A stretch of DNA of 64,000 nucleotides from an uncultured Poribacteria bacterium (GCA_958296125.1 OY282444.1:4883266-4947265), one strand, 5' to 3'; shown: positions 1 to 10,309, counted from the stretch's first letter. Numbers and translations are program-made. The notes: generated from the letters alone by a model not told the origin.

Positions 1-1765
1 TTCCTTGCTTCAGCCGCCGGTGCCGATGAACGGCGCTGCTTTGGGAGTGGTTATTGACGGTAAGATGCAAAAGGAAGGGGTTCCATTGTTCATCGTCCGG
101 CACGGTCGGCACGTATTTAATTCTTCCCTATTACCCCAAATCCTGATTAGTCGAAGTGTGGATGCCACAGATTTATACCCCCCCGCCGATAGACTGCTTA
201 ATTCTATTTTTTCAGGTGGTCGATCTTCCCCCTCCAGCGTTAAACCGGGGGCCACCCTCCCTGCTCCCTACCAAGTCGTCGATCTGGGGTTTCCTGTGTC
301 AGCGTGGAGCACAAACTGGATCGGCTTCTCACGCTACGATGGCGTTGTCGTCACGGTCAACGATATCCGGCAGATGCCATCGGATGTTCAATCCGCGCTA
401 TGGCGTTACGTGGAGTGCGGCGGTGCTCTGTTGGTGCTGGGAGGTCAGGAACTCCCCGAAAGCTGGATAGTTAAGGAATCGCTGAAATCTGAACTGCCCA
501 ACGATGCTGCGAGGATTACGGTCTACGATGTTGGTTTCGGTCAATGTATCGTGAGCTCTGAGATGGATACAAAAAATCTAGATCTGAAGCAGCGGAAACA
601 AATTGTAGAATCATGGCTGAAGACCGCGAGTCCTTGGCAACAGCAAGGATCGGTTGTGGAAGCCAACACCTTGTTTCCGGTGGTAGGTGGTATAGGAATT
701 CCCGTGCGGGGATTGTTCTTTCTGATGCTCCTTTTTGCCACGGTAATCGGTCCGGTGAACCTCATTGTGCTATCGCGCAAGAAGCGGCGCATCTGGATGC
801 TTTGGACAACTCCAGCCATTTCGGTGATCACCTGTCTCGCTGTTTTCGCCTACGCAACTTTTGCCGAAGGATGGAATCATCGGGTCCGTACAGAGGGACT
901 GACAATTCTTGACGAAGGGGCTCGCCGTGCCACGACCATTGGCTGGACCGCTTTCTATTCGGCACTGACCCCAGGTGATGGATTGCACTTCGGCTATGAG
1001 ACGGAGTTGACCCCTCGAATCCATTCGACAACTACAAATACAGCTCGCGCGGTTGACTGGACATACGACCAGCACTTGGTAAGCGGCTGGATGACCGCGC
1101 GCGTTCCAACGCATTTTATGGTCCGCAAAAGCGAAACGCGGCGTGAACGCGTCACGGTCAGAAGGGGGACAAACGCTAATCTGAGGGTTGTCAATGGGCT
1201 GGGTGCCGACATAAACCAGTTCTGGTTGGCAGACAGAGATGGTACAATCTATTCCGCAACCGATATTCTCGCAGGAGCGGAAGTGGGACTGACACCACTC
1301 CAGGGAGGACGCTTGGGTGGGTCTGATGAGATGTTTCTGTTTGAACTGTGGGAGCCTCATATCAATGATGAGCTGGATAGGGGGAATATCGCACCAGTAT
1401 TAAGGCAGATGTTAGGAAGGTCTGGTCAATTACTCTCCGATGATGTCACTGTTTCTGTTCAACAGAGCGGGCGGCAGTGGGAAATAGCAGATCTGCTTTG
1501 GGGGCACTTATACAACATAAAAACGAACGGGCCTCGCGGACCGCTTAGAATTCACCGCAGAGTGGTGGCTAACTTACGTGCCATATTCGCCTCTGAAGAT
1601 TGGTTGAAAAATATTGAACGCCTCAAAATCACCCCTGAGAAATATCTCCGTCCCGGCTGTTATATCGCCGTCTTGGACACCTCACCATTTATTGAGGAAG
1701 GGCTACGGAAGGTGACGGAAAAGCAATACAGTTCTATCGTTTACGGCATCTTGGACGAAGAATAG
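1..1765 (+). CDS. Membrane protein with GATase-like N-terminal half, 5' end outside the window
   Basis: The reading frame is open at base 2 and the first in-frame start-like codon is a TTG at base 5, so the true start is probably upstream of the window. About 586 residues are visible. The N-terminal part has an alternating hydrophobic pattern with 'YDGVVV' and 'GGALLVLGG', as in the glutamine-amidotransferase-like folds found in such envelope clusters. Two membrane helices lie near residues 233-288 ('LFFLMLLFATVIGPVNLIVL' and the next hydrophobic run), split by a basic KKRR turn. The rest appears soluble and probably extracytoplasmic. It lies 104 bases before an ABC ATPase gene and belongs to the same plus-strand cluster. 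I do not recognise a specific family; the role is inferred only from position. Confidence 0.6.
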   Translation, partial: SLLQPPVPMNGAALGVVIDGKMQKEGVPLFIVRHGRHVFNSSLLPQILISRSVDATDLYPPADRLLNSIFSGGRSSPSSVKPGATLPAPYQVVDLGFPVSAWSTNWIGFSRYDGVVVTVNDIRQMPSDVQSALWRYVECGGALLVLGGQELPESWIVKESLKSELPNDAARITVYDVGFGQCIVSSEMDTKNLDLKQRKQIVESWLKTASPWQQQGSVVEANTLFPVVGGIGIPVRGLFFLMLLFATVIGPVNLIVLSRKKRRIWMLWTTPAISVITCLAVFAYATFAEGWNHRVRTEGLTILDEGARRATTIGWTAFYSALTPGDGLHFGYETELTPRIHSTTTNTARAVDWTYDQHLVSGWMTARVPTHFMVRKSETRRERVTVRRGTNANLRVVNGLGADINQFWLADRDGTIYSATDILAGAEVGLTPLQGGRLGGSDEMFLFELWEPHINDELDRGNIAPVLRQMLGRSGQLLSDDVTVSVQQSGRQWEIADLLWGHLYNIKTNGPRGPLRIHRRVVANLRAIFASEDWLKNIERLKITPEKYLRPGCYIAVLDTSPFIEEGLRKVTEKQYSSIVYGILDEE

Positions 1766-1869
1766 TAGGATAATCCAGTCCAATCTTCTTCGTGTCTCAG
1801 CGGTTTGGGTTGAGCGGACGTAAATCCCAATGAATCGAGACGAACCCTAAAAGGTAAGCAACCGAACAC

Positions 1870-2799
1870 ATGCAAGTCAACATCACTCACCTCAGAAAAG
1901 ACTTCGGCGCAACGCGAGCGGTTGACGACATTTCTTTCAGCTTTTCATCGGGACAAATCATCGGCTTTGTCGGATCCAACGGCGCGGGCAAGACGACAAC
2001 CATGAGAATCTTGGCAACGCTTGATGAACCGACAAGCGGCGATGCCAAAATTGATGATGTCTCAGTTGTGGAGGTGCCGGAGCAGGCACGCCGGTTGATT
2101 GGATATGTGCCCGATGCCCTTCCGATGCACAGGGATATATCTGTGCACGAATACCTTGACTTCTTCGCTCGCGCTTACGGGTTGATGGGGACGCAACGCC
2201 GACAAGTGCTCGAAAGTATCGAAGGGTTTACCAACCTCACGGGCATTCAGGAAAAAAACTTGTACGCCCTCTCAAAGGGGATGAAACAGCGAGTTAGCCT
2301 TGCACGAGCGCTCGTCCATGATCCACCGGTGTTAGTGATGGATGAGCCCGCGGCTGGACTTGATCCGCGGGCACGAGTCGAACTGCGGGAACTTTTGAGA
2401 GTTCTGTCAAGCCAAGGGAAAGCCATCCTGATTAGTTCGCACCTCCTAACCGAGCTCTCGGAAATCTGCGACAGGGCCGTGATCATTGAACAGGGACGAA
2501 TCATCACCGCCGGGACGTTACAAGAGATTGCCAAGTCGGACATCGAGCAGCATACTGTCCTGATTCGGTCGCTCAATCGGCAAGACGACCTGTATAAGTC
2601 GTTGCTGTTGATAGCGAATGTTGCGGCGGTCAACCGATTAGGAAACGAGATAGAGGCGAAAATCAGCGGCTCTGAGGAGACGTGCAGTGACCTTCTCGAA
2701 AACCTGATCCGCGATGGATACCGTATTGTCGAGTTTAAGCAGCAGGGTGGCGATCTGGAATCGGTGTTCATGAACGTGACAAAGGGGGAGGTACAATGA
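1870..2799 (+). CDS. ABC transporter ATP-binding protein
   Basis: A 309-residue ABC ATPase of the CcmA/NatA type that would energise the permease encoded next. Walker A is 'GSNGAGKTT' near residue 36. The signature is the variant 'LSKGMKQR' near residue 136 instead of LSGGQ, and Walker B is 'VLVMDEPAAGLD' followed by the H-loop 'ISSHLL'. About 85 C-terminal residues after the nucleotide-binding domain resemble the extension seen in exporter ATPases of the ABC-2 class. Its stop overlaps the permease start in an ATGA, which implies translational coupling. The substrate is unknown; gliding-type GldA/GldF and Nat exporters share this architecture. Confidence 0.93.
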   Translation: MQVNITHLRKDFGATRAVDDISFSFSSGQIIGFVGSNGAGKTTTMRILATLDEPTSGDAKIDDVSVVEVPEQARRLIGYVPDALPMHRDISVHEYLDFFARAYGLMGTQRRQVLESIEGFTNLTGIQEKNLYALSKGMKQRVSLARALVHDPPVLVMDEPAAGLDPRARVELRELLRVLSSQGKAILISSHLLTELSEICDRAVIIEQGRIITAGTLQEIAKSDIEQHTVLIRSLNRQDDLYKSLLLIANVAAVNRLGNEIEAKISGSEETCSDLLENLIRDGYRIVEFKQQGGDLESVFMNVTKGEVQ

Positions 2800-4310
2800 A
2801 ATCGATTGGTAACAGCCTTGAAAAAATTAACGACCGGCTCAATCCCATCGTTGTCAAAGAGCTGCGGCAAGCGGTTCAGGGCAAATTCCTAATCGTGGTG
2901 TTAATCTGTTTTCTCTGCCTCCAACTGCTGACCATGGGGCTATTCTTGATAGTAGATGAATCCATTTCTGTATCTTTCGATGCGGGGCTAAATATCTGTC
3001 GGGCTTTGCTAGAGATTCTGTTTGGAACATGCCTACTGTTTGTGCCCGCCTACACTGGCATTCGGTTGGCAAGCGAACGAACGGATGCCAACGTTGACCT
3101 CCTGTTCATCACAACCCTCCGACCACGCTCAATCATCTGGGGCAAATTCTTCGCCAGCCTCGTTCTCACTGTCCTGCTCTATAGTGCCTGTATGCCATTT
3201 ATGACCTTCACCTACCTGTTGCGGGGCGTTGACCTACCATCAATTTTCATTCTGCTCGCACTGGTTTTCATCGTGGTGGCAGTGGGCATCCAATGTGCTA
3301 TCCTCATCGGATGTATTCCTGCCAATCGGGTCTTTAAGGTGATTCTTAGTGTGGGATGGTTTGGGTTAGTTGTTACTATTTTCCCTGTGCTAAGCGTGAT
3401 AATGTTTCTGCCCGGTGGGCTTCTGGACTCCGGCATAGGCAGTCAACTCGGTTCATGGAGCTTTTGGCGAGGTGCCCTGGGTGTGTTGAGCGGCGGGTTG
3501 GCACTGATTGGTCTCTGTGCCCTACTATCGGTTGCGCTTATAAGCCCGTTATCCACCAATCGGGCATTGCCTGTGCGCATCTTCGTCACCGCAGTGTGGC
3601 TCTTGACCGGGATCGGCGCAGCAATCTGGAGTATAGAAGTCAATGACCTCGCACCACTCAGCACGTGGGGATTCATACATATCCTCCTGTATTCCATCGG
3701 TCTATTTGTCGCGGTCAGCGAAAGAGAGCGTTTGGGACAGCGTATCCGCCAAAATATTCCGCGCCGCCGATTGCTCCGTTTGTTGGTATTTCCCTTTTAT
3801 AGCGGTGCTGCCAGCGGCGTGGTGTGGGCATCTTTAATGATAATTCTGACCGCATTGCCGATAGCAGCGTGGACGGGCATTTTCCCCCATATGTTTAACC
3901 ATGACCTTGAAACTTTGAAATCGCTGGTGGGTTTGGGGCTATACGCATTCAGTTATGCGTTGGGTGCCTTGCTGATAAGAAGACGCTTTTTGGCGGACCG
4001 AGTCGCCGGTGCCTATACGTGGGTGATTGCCTTGGTTCTGTTCGGCTTTACAACGACGATTATACCGCTCGGCCTCTTTTTTATCTCTGGAGAGTGGGAG
4101 CAGGTATGGCTTGTTGCTAGCCCCCTTGGTCTACTTCTATTTGTCAATACCAATGAAAGTCATCTTGTGCTACACAGTGTTACCATCGCAACCGTTTGTG
4201 CGGCGTTCGCCGGAGCATTAAGCCTGCCGTGGCTCGTCAGACAGCTTGGCAATTTTAAGCCCCTTGAGCAAGAAGCCGCAAGCGATTCGCAAACAAACGA
4301 TCCCAGATAA
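2796..4310 (+). CDS. ABC-2 type transporter permease
   Basis: A 504-residue polytopic membrane protein with roughly ten to twelve hydrophobic helices, starting in the ATGA overlap with the ATPase gene. The N-terminal 'NPIVVKELRQAVQGK' is typical of ABC-2 permeases, in which a conserved cytoplasmic NPI-KE-R segment precedes helix 1. The motif 'LLFITTLRPRSIIWGKF' after helix 2 is also typical (the LL-T-L-P--I--GK block). With the preceding ATPase it should form an exporter; the substrate cannot be read from the sequence. The linked vWA and DUF58 genes suggest an envelope-related function. A basic, soluble C-terminal tail ends the protein. Confidence 0.88.
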   Translation: MKSIGNSLEKINDRLNPIVVKELRQAVQGKFLIVVLICFLCLQLLTMGLFLIVDESISVSFDAGLNICRALLEILFGTCLLFVPAYTGIRLASERTDANVDLLFITTLRPRSIIWGKFFASLVLTVLLYSACMPFMTFTYLLRGVDLPSIFILLALVFIVVAVGIQCAILIGCIPANRVFKVILSVGWFGLVVTIFPVLSVIMFLPGGLLDSGIGSQLGSWSFWRGALGVLSGGLALIGLCALLSVALISPLSTNRALPVRIFVTAVWLLTGIGAAIWSIEVNDLAPLSTWGFIHILLYSIGLFVAVSERERLGQRIRQNIPRRRLLRLLVFPFYSGAASGVVWASLMIILTALPIAAWTGIFPHMFNHDLETLKSLVGLGLYAFSYALGALLIRRRFLADRVAGAYTWVIALVLFGFTTTIIPLGLFFISGEWEQVWLVASPLGLLLFVNTNESHLVLHSVTIATVCAAFAGALSLPWLVRQLGNFKPLEQEAASDSQTNDPR

Positions 4311-4446
4311 GGTATCAAAAATTTGGGACGAGTTCGGTGGGGCGTGATAATCGCTTTCGATGTCTCGCTCGCTACCGGACCGATAATCTGGTAAGTATTG
4401 GAGATACCATTGTGGATCAATAGATCCAGACCATCGAAGGTGATTC

Positions 4447-6234
4447 ATGATTCCCACCTTTACACTTCCACTCGGCTTCCTCGCACTTTTGGCGATTCCG
4501 GGGCTTGTCGCCATCTATCTGCTACGCACCCGATCGCGGCACTATCCTGTATCCAGTCTGATGCTCTGGGTGAATCAGCGGCAGGCACGCCAAGGCGGTT
4601 TGCGCGTCGATCGGCTGCAAACACCCCTATTATTCCTGCTGGAGTTACTTACTATTATACTGCTTGCTCTCGCAGCGGCAGCCCCAATCATTCGGACAGC
4701 GCGAGGCGCAATACCGCTGATGGTGGTGCTCGATGATTCCTTCTCAATGATGGCAGGTGCCGACGATACCTTCAAAAGCCGAGCGATTGCAGCATTTGAA
4801 GAGGAACTTGCACCTCAAGGGCTGAATCCACTTGCCAATCGCCGCTATGCGGTGCGCTTCGTGCTCGCGGGCACGGAGCCACAGGTGTTGAACGAAGTGG
4901 CGCGCACCGCGGGTGAGGCAGTGACACAACTTGAAGTCTGGCGATGCCTTTCGCCTTCTGCGGACTTGGAGGCAGCAATAAGCCTCGCCGCCGAACTTGG
5001 GGGCGCGAAAGCCCTCATTCTTGTCCTGACAGATGAACCCCCCTCGCAGATGCTGGAGGCTGACCGTATGCAGTGGTGGTCGTTCGGAATCCCTCAACCC
5101 AATATCGCATTTGTGAATGCCACCCGAACCGCCACCGATTCGGGTGAGCGGTGTTTATTAGAGATTACCAATCTCTCACCGGACGCGAGGAGTACAGAGT
5201 TGGTCGTAGAGACCAAGGGCACTGCCGCCCAAGAAACAGCTTCACCCTTGCGCCGCTTGACTCTTGAAATCGGCCCGAGGATGACACGCCGGATTTTCCT
5301 GAACCTTCCGCCTGAAACACCAGCGTTACGGGCGCGGATTAGCAATGACATCCTTGAAATTGATAACGAAGTTGTCCTCTTGCCGCAACGTCGAAAGCCG
5401 GTGCGCGTGGATATCCGTATTCAAGACCCACAACTTCGCTCCCTCATTGAGAGTGCACTGGCATCAACCGATAGAGCTTTGTCGGTGGATGTGGATCCTG
5501 AATTGGTGTTTGTTGATGAAGCAGCAGTTGTCGATGACTCCGCTGAGGCGTGGTATATACACGTTATCAGTGAACCGGAAGCATCGGCTTATCTCGGACC
5601 CTTTGTCGTCGATTTGACGCACCCGTTGACCGAAGGGCTTTCGCTCGGCGGTGTGGTGTGGGGGGCTGGCTTGACGGAACAGTTGATGGGCACACCGATT
5701 ATTACCGCTGGAAACGTGCCTCTGTTGACCGATACCGAACGGTTCACTAGAATCCATGAACTCCGATTGCGCCTGCGGCCAGACCTGTCAACTTTCCAAA
5801 ACTCTCCGAATTGGCCCATTCTGATGTGGAATCTCCTCCAGTGGCGGGCCTCCCAAACGCCCGGCTTAGAGCGCGCCAACCTTCGGTTAGGTGAAGTCGC
5901 CGTACTGACGACCAAGTTAGGCACTGAATTTGTGGAAATTGTTTCACCCGATGGCGAGATGCTTGTACAACCCATGCCGGACAGGACGATAAACCTCAAA
6001 GCCGAGGCGGTCGGCATCTATGAGGTAGATACAGGCCTGGACAAATACGCTTTCTCCTCAAACGCGCTTTACCAATCCGAATCAGACCTCACAGATAAAG
6101 CTACAGGACGTTGGGGTGATTGGGGGGAGGCGACATTGCGGTGGTGGGGCTACCAAAGTTTTGCGTGGTTTTTCCTGCTGCTCGCCATCGGTATTTTAAC
6201 GCTGCACCTAATCTTCGTCAAACGTGAAGCGTAG
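4447..6234 (+). CDS. BatA-like membrane-anchored vWA domain protein
   Basis: A 595-residue protein with the BatA N-terminal layout: a hydrophobic hairpin ('LGFLALLAIPGLVAIYLL', then a second helix near residues 57-80) around a short basic loop. A von Willebrand A domain follows, whose metal site starts with 'VVLDDSFSMM' (the D-x-S-x-S of MIDAS). A long beta-rich region and a C-terminal helix ('FAWFFLLLAIGILTLHLIFV') precede a basic end. BatA/vWA proteins are commonly encoded with MoxR ATPases and DUF58 proteins, where they act in envelope stress or complex assembly. The spacing to the permease gene is 136 bases. The function in this organism is inferred from family and context. Confidence 0.82.
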   Translation: MIPTFTLPLGFLALLAIPGLVAIYLLRTRSRHYPVSSLMLWVNQRQARQGGLRVDRLQTPLLFLLELLTIILLALAAAAPIIRTARGAIPLMVVLDDSFSMMAGADDTFKSRAIAAFEEELAPQGLNPLANRRYAVRFVLAGTEPQVLNEVARTAGEAVTQLEVWRCLSPSADLEAAISLAAELGGAKALILVLTDEPPSQMLEADRMQWWSFGIPQPNIAFVNATRTATDSGERCLLEITNLSPDARSTELVVETKGTAAQETASPLRRLTLEIGPRMTRRIFLNLPPETPALRARISNDILEIDNEVVLLPQRRKPVRVDIRIQDPQLRSLIESALASTDRALSVDVDPELVFVDEAAVVDDSAEAWYIHVISEPEASAYLGPFVVDLTHPLTEGLSLGGVVWGAGLTEQLMGTPIITAGNVPLLTDTERFTRIHELRLRLRPDLSTFQNSPNWPILMWNLLQWRASQTPGLERANLRLGEVAVLTTKLGTEFVEIVSPDGEMLVQPMPDRTINLKAEAVGIYEVDTGLDKYAFSSNALYQSESDLTDKATGRWGDWGEATLRWWGYQSFAWFFLLLAIGILTLHLIFVKREA

Positions 6235-6381
6235 CACGATTAAACAGTCCCCGGAGAAATCGCGTTTTTCCAAAAAGCTCAGTTTCTAACACTTTTTGCA
6301 CTCAAAGCACCAATAAAAAAATGAAAATATTCCACCTGTCTCTAAAGTCCTGTCTAAGTCATTTCTTGCTCTTTGCCTGCT

Positions 6382-6416
6382 GAAACCGAATTTTTGCCGA
6401 AAAAAAACTTGGTTTC
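6382..6416. repeat. Imperfect palindrome GAAACC...GGTTTC
   Basis: Between the two vWA genes, GAAACCGAATTTTT is followed by an A-run and CTTGGTTTC, forming an imperfect hairpin. A closely similar palindrome built on AGAAACCGAG occurs at 62062-62095, and a half copy at 23971. This suggests a dispersed short repeat family, not a gene-specific site. Confidence 0.4.
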
Positions 6417-6455
6417 TTTTTACCGTTTCTTAATGTCAAACCATATTCAGCCATC

Positions 6456-9224
6456 ATGACACTCCTCCATCCAATCTGGCTGCTACTGTTCATTCCCCTA
6501 ATTGTATCTCTGCGTGTGTGGAAACTACCTTCCCGTCTCTTGGGGATTCTACGCATGGCGATGCTGTCCCTAATCTTGCTAGCGATGGGCGGGCTTGCTG
6601 TGAAATTGCCGAGCCGGGCGGGTACGGTTGTCGTTGTGGCGGACAGAAGCCAATCGATGCCTCCTGACAGCGAGGCGAAGCAGAAAGAGGCCATTGATTT
6701 AATCCAGAGTGCCATGGGGAACGATTCTAAGCTTGCTGTCATCTCCTTTGGCAGAATCGCCGCCATCGAACATCCCCCCCAAAGTGGAAAATTCGTCGAG
6801 TTCGTCAACGAAGTTCACAGCGACGCTTCTGACCTGAATAGTGCTATTGAGAAGGCACTCGCGCTCATCCCACGAGGCACTCCCGGCAGGGTGCTCCTGC
6901 TATCAGATGGGAGATGGACGGGCAAAGACCCATCGGGGGCGACGGCTCAAGCTGCAGCACAGGGCATCGCTCTCGATTACCGTTCCATGCAACGCGCTTC
7001 GGTAAATGATGTTGCCATTTCCCATGTAGACGCGCCGGAGGTAGTAACCCCCGGCGAATCATTCATGATCGCTGCCTGGGTACACGCGCCGATCCCGGGC
7101 GAAATCTCATTTGAGTTGCTGCGCGGAAACCAACGCTTGGCCTCTGGCACGCGAAAAGTGCCATCCGGTTTGAGTCGTCTCATCTTTCGGGACAAGGCGG
7201 CACAACCGGGAACGCATCAATACACCGTGCGGATTGCAGGGACTGAAACCGATCCGGTGCCAGAAAATAACACGGCAAAGATTCTGGTTGGCATTGAGGG
7301 CCCGCGGCCAATTCTGCACATCACTACCGCTTCTGATTCCGGGCTAGCGCGCTTGCTACAGGCAGGGGGATTAAATATAAAAACCGCTCCCCCGTCGGCA
7401 TACCGTTGGTCGCTCGATGAGTTGTCGGGGTATTCCGCTGTGCTAATTGAGAATGTGTTGGCGGATGAGATTGGTCTCCACGGTATGGAGACCCTCGCCG
7501 TTTGGGTGAAGGAGACCGGGACCGGGTTTATGATGACGGGTGGAAAAAACGCCTACGGGCCGGGGGGCTATTTCCGATCGCCGCTTGAACCGATTATGCC
7601 GGTCTCAATGGAGTTGCGGCGGGAGCACCGGAAGCTATCGCTTGCTATCGTAGTGGCGATGGACAGGTCTGGTAGCATGTCGATGTCAGTGGGAGGGGGT
7701 AGGACAAAGATGGACCTTGCGAACCTCGCTACAGCAGAGGTGTTTGATATGCTGTCGCCGATGGATGAATTTGGTGTAATCGCGGTCGATAGTTCGCCGC
7801 ACATCATCGCAAACCTCGCATCGATCGAAAATCAATCGCATGTCCGCGGTGATATCTTGCACATCGGTTCGCAGGGCGGTGGGATCTTCGTCTACGAGGC
7901 ACTCTCCGCCGCATCCAAAATGCTCCTGAACGCCCAAGCCGGCACCCGGCATATCATCCTCTTTGCGGATGCCGCCGATTCGGAGCAACCCGGGCAATAC
8001 CGTGAACTGCTTGAAGCATGTCGAAAAGCGAACATTACTGTCAGTGTCGTCGGACTGGGTACACCCTCTGACGTTGATGCCGAATTGCTACGCGACATCG
8101 CCCGCCGCGGCAATGGACGCTGCTTCTTTACCGAGAATGCCGAAGAGTTACCGCGTCTGTTTGCCCAAGATACCTTCGTTGTAGCACGTAGCACATTTAT
8201 TGATGAGCCAACCCCAGTTCGGACGACAGGCGGCATGGTCTCGCTGACCGGCAGGCAATATCAGATACCGGATCCGATTGGCGGGTACAATCTCTGTTAC
8301 ATCCGTCCCGATGCGAACCTCGCCGCTGTGACGGTGGACGAATACAAAGCACCTGTTGTGGCGGCGTGGTCGGCGGAGATTGGACGAGTACTCTGCTACA
8401 CGGGTGAAGTAGATGGGACGCATACAGGTCCCATTGCAGGGTGGAAGGGGATTGGCAATTTTCTCACAAGTCTGGTACGCTGGACAGCGGGCGACTCCGG
8501 GAATCTGCCCGGAGAGATGTTGCTGACACAGCAGGTCAAAAATGGAATCAATGTGGTGGAACTTCACCTTGACCCGGAGCGAGAAGGGGAGGTTTTCAGG
8601 GAACTACCCACCGTGACGGTGCTCCGAGGTGTTGTTGGGGAAACACCGACCGTTGATCAAACCAAACTCTCTTGGACATCCGCTGATACGCTCGCCGTGG
8701 ACATCCCAATCCACGGCAGTGAAACGGTACTGGCGACGGTGGAGGTGCCAGGCGGTGGGAATATATCGCTGCCCCCCATCTGCCTACCGTATTCACCAGA
8801 ATTCAAGCCCGCTCACACGGAATCGGGGCGTGCAACAATGGCGCGACTTGCGAAAGCGACCAACGGGAAACAACGGATTAATCTGGGGGAAATTTGGGAC
8901 GATTTCCCGCGACACCCTCGCCTGATATCCTTGGAACCGTGGCTACTCGTTGCAGTGCTCCTCCTCCTCCTTCTCGAAACGTTGGAACGCCGCACCGGGT
9001 TGTTCTCCATGAGACACGGGCGGCGGCTTGTAGAAACGGTTTCGCAACGTATACCGCGAAAAGAACGCACAGTGACTCAAGGAGCCGCGCCACCCTCCGT
9101 AGAGAAAACGGCACCGTCCACGCCGGAGGAATCGGAAAAGCCTGAAGTATCTTCCGATCGGGAGGGGATGCTTGATGCCTTAAGTCAGGCGCGAAAACGT
9201 GCCAGCGGACGGACAGGACGCTAG
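6456..9224 (+). CDS. Large membrane protein with two vWA-like regions
   Basis: A 922-residue protein. Two N-terminal helices (about residues 5-20 and 28-46) lead into a first vWA-like segment with 'VVVADRSQSMPPDS'. Near residue 290 a region resembling a glutamine-amidotransferase-like fold begins ('MMTGGKNAYGPGGY'). A second, better preserved vWA domain follows with 'VVAMDRSGSMSMSV' and a downstream 'MDEFGVIAVDS'. A C-terminal helix ('LLVAVLLLLLLETLERR') and a charged low-complexity tail end the protein. Planctomycete-type clusters of DUF58, BatA-like and such large vWA/GATase proteins have this composition. The gene follows the BatA-like gene after 221 bases. No enzymatic role is evident. 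Confidence 0.82.
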   Translation: MTLLHPIWLLLFIPLIVSLRVWKLPSRLLGILRMAMLSLILLAMGGLAVKLPSRAGTVVVVADRSQSMPPDSEAKQKEAIDLIQSAMGNDSKLAVISFGRIAAIEHPPQSGKFVEFVNEVHSDASDLNSAIEKALALIPRGTPGRVLLLSDGRWTGKDPSGATAQAAAQGIALDYRSMQRASVNDVAISHVDAPEVVTPGESFMIAAWVHAPIPGEISFELLRGNQRLASGTRKVPSGLSRLIFRDKAAQPGTHQYTVRIAGTETDPVPENNTAKILVGIEGPRPILHITTASDSGLARLLQAGGLNIKTAPPSAYRWSLDELSGYSAVLIENVLADEIGLHGMETLAVWVKETGTGFMMTGGKNAYGPGGYFRSPLEPIMPVSMELRREHRKLSLAIVVAMDRSGSMSMSVGGGRTKMDLANLATAEVFDMLSPMDEFGVIAVDSSPHIIANLASIENQSHVRGDILHIGSQGGGIFVYEALSAASKMLLNAQAGTRHIILFADAADSEQPGQYRELLEACRKANITVSVVGLGTPSDVDAELLRDIARRGNGRCFFTENAEELPRLFAQDTFVVARSTFIDEPTPVRTTGGMVSLTGRQYQIPDPIGGYNLCYIRPDANLAAVTVDEYKAPVVAAWSAEIGRVLCYTGEVDGTHTGPIAGWKGIGNFLTSLVRWTAGDSGNLPGEMLLTQQVKNGINVVELHLDPEREGEVFRELPTVTVLRGVVGETPTVDQTKLSWTSADTLAVDIPIHGSETVLATVEVPGGGNISLPPICLPYSPEFKPAHTESGRATMARLAKATNGKQRINLGEIWDDFPRHPRLISLEPWLLVAVLLLLLLETLERRTGLFSMRHGRRLVETVSQRIPRKERTVTQGAAPPSVEKTAPSTPEESEKPEVSSDREGMLDALSQARKRASGRTGR

Positions 9225-9297
9225 AGGTAGGGTACATTGGGGGCAACTCTCCCCGGCATGAAAAATAAGAGGGTTGATTAACAGTCATCAAAACCGT

Positions 9298-10170
9298 ATG
9301 AACGAAACTTATCGCCAATATCTCATAGATGGTGAACGCGCGGGTGCCCGGTATGCCTTGACAGCGCCGCGCAATGTCCCCTTCGGGATTGCCGGCAGCC
9401 AAATGGGGAAGCGGCCGGGAAGTTCGCTAGAATTTATCGACCACCGCGAATACCAACCGGGCGACGACCTACGTCGAATTGACTGGGGCGGTTTCGCACG
9501 GAGCGATAAATTAACTGTCAAATTATACCGGGACGAGGTTAGTCCACATCTGGATGTCGTCATTGACGGTTCGCGCTCCATGGCACTTGAAGATAGCCCC
9601 AAGACGCAAGCAACGCTCGGATTGGCGGCGGTCTTTGCGACTGCGGCATCGAATGTCGGATACGCCCACACCGCTTGGTTGGCGGGAGATGGGTGTCAGC
9701 AGGTGGGCAATGGCGCAGATCGACCGTCAATTTGGGATGGACTCGATTTTACATATCGCGGCGATCTGTCAACATCATTTGCCAAGCTACCCCCGTCGTG
9801 GCATCCGTTTGGGGTGCGTATACTGCTCAGTGACCTGCTCTGGCCCGGGGATCCGTTGACGGTGTTGGCTCAATTTGCCGAGCAGGCGACGGCTGTCGTC
9901 GTCGTGCAGATCTTGGCGGAGGCTGACGTGAATCCAACCGAACGTGGTAACATCCGACTCGTTGATTCGGAGACGGAGGCGGTGCAAGAGATTTTCGTGG
10001 ATGTCGTTGCTGAAGAACGGTATCGCGCTGCGTTCACTCGCCATCAGGAGAGTTGGCATCTCGCTGCGAAACAGACGGGGGCTATTATGACAACGGTCAT
10101 CGCGGAGCACATCTTGAACAGTTGGCGATTGGAAACGTTAGTTGCGGCGGAGGTGCTCACTATCGCGTGA
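9298..10170 (+). CDS. DUF58 domain-containing protein
   Basis: A 290-residue protein of the DUF58 family. Diagnostic features are 'GKRPGSSLEFIDHREYQPGDDLRRIDW' (given here as its blocks G-S-LEF-D-R-Y-PGDD-R-IDW) and the vWA-like segment 'LDVVIDGSRSMAL'. DUF58 proteins are regularly encoded beside MoxR-type AAA ATPases and vWA proteins and are thought to work with them on envelope complexes. I chose ATG 9298; an in-frame TTG at 9274 would add eight residues, but its GAGGG lies directly against it. It is the last gene of the cluster, and a MoxR gene is not visible downstream. Confidence 0.88.
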   Translation: MNETYRQYLIDGERAGARYALTAPRNVPFGIAGSQMGKRPGSSLEFIDHREYQPGDDLRRIDWGGFARSDKLTVKLYRDEVSPHLDVVIDGSRSMALEDSPKTQATLGLAAVFATAASNVGYAHTAWLAGDGCQQVGNGADRPSIWDGLDFTYRGDLSTSFAKLPPSWHPFGVRILLSDLLWPGDPLTVLAQFAEQATAVVVVQILAEADVNPTERGNIRLVDSETEAVQEIFVDVVAEERYRAAFTRHQESWHLAAKQTGAIMTTVIAEHILNSWRLETLVAAEVLTIA

Positions 10171-10309
10171 ATCGTGCGGATTGCAGCTGCAGTAAGCATT
10201 GTTTTCAACTTGTGTGCTTGGGAAGCTATCAACGAGCAATCCAGATAGGGCGGCATACAGAACAGTCCGATTCAGTTGAAACCGTTTCTGCCTTGCAACC
10301 GTAAGCTTT

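Noticed and set aside
770-1360. Minus-strand frame of 196 residues
   Set aside because: It is an antisense shadow of the first membrane protein and shows no domain pattern.
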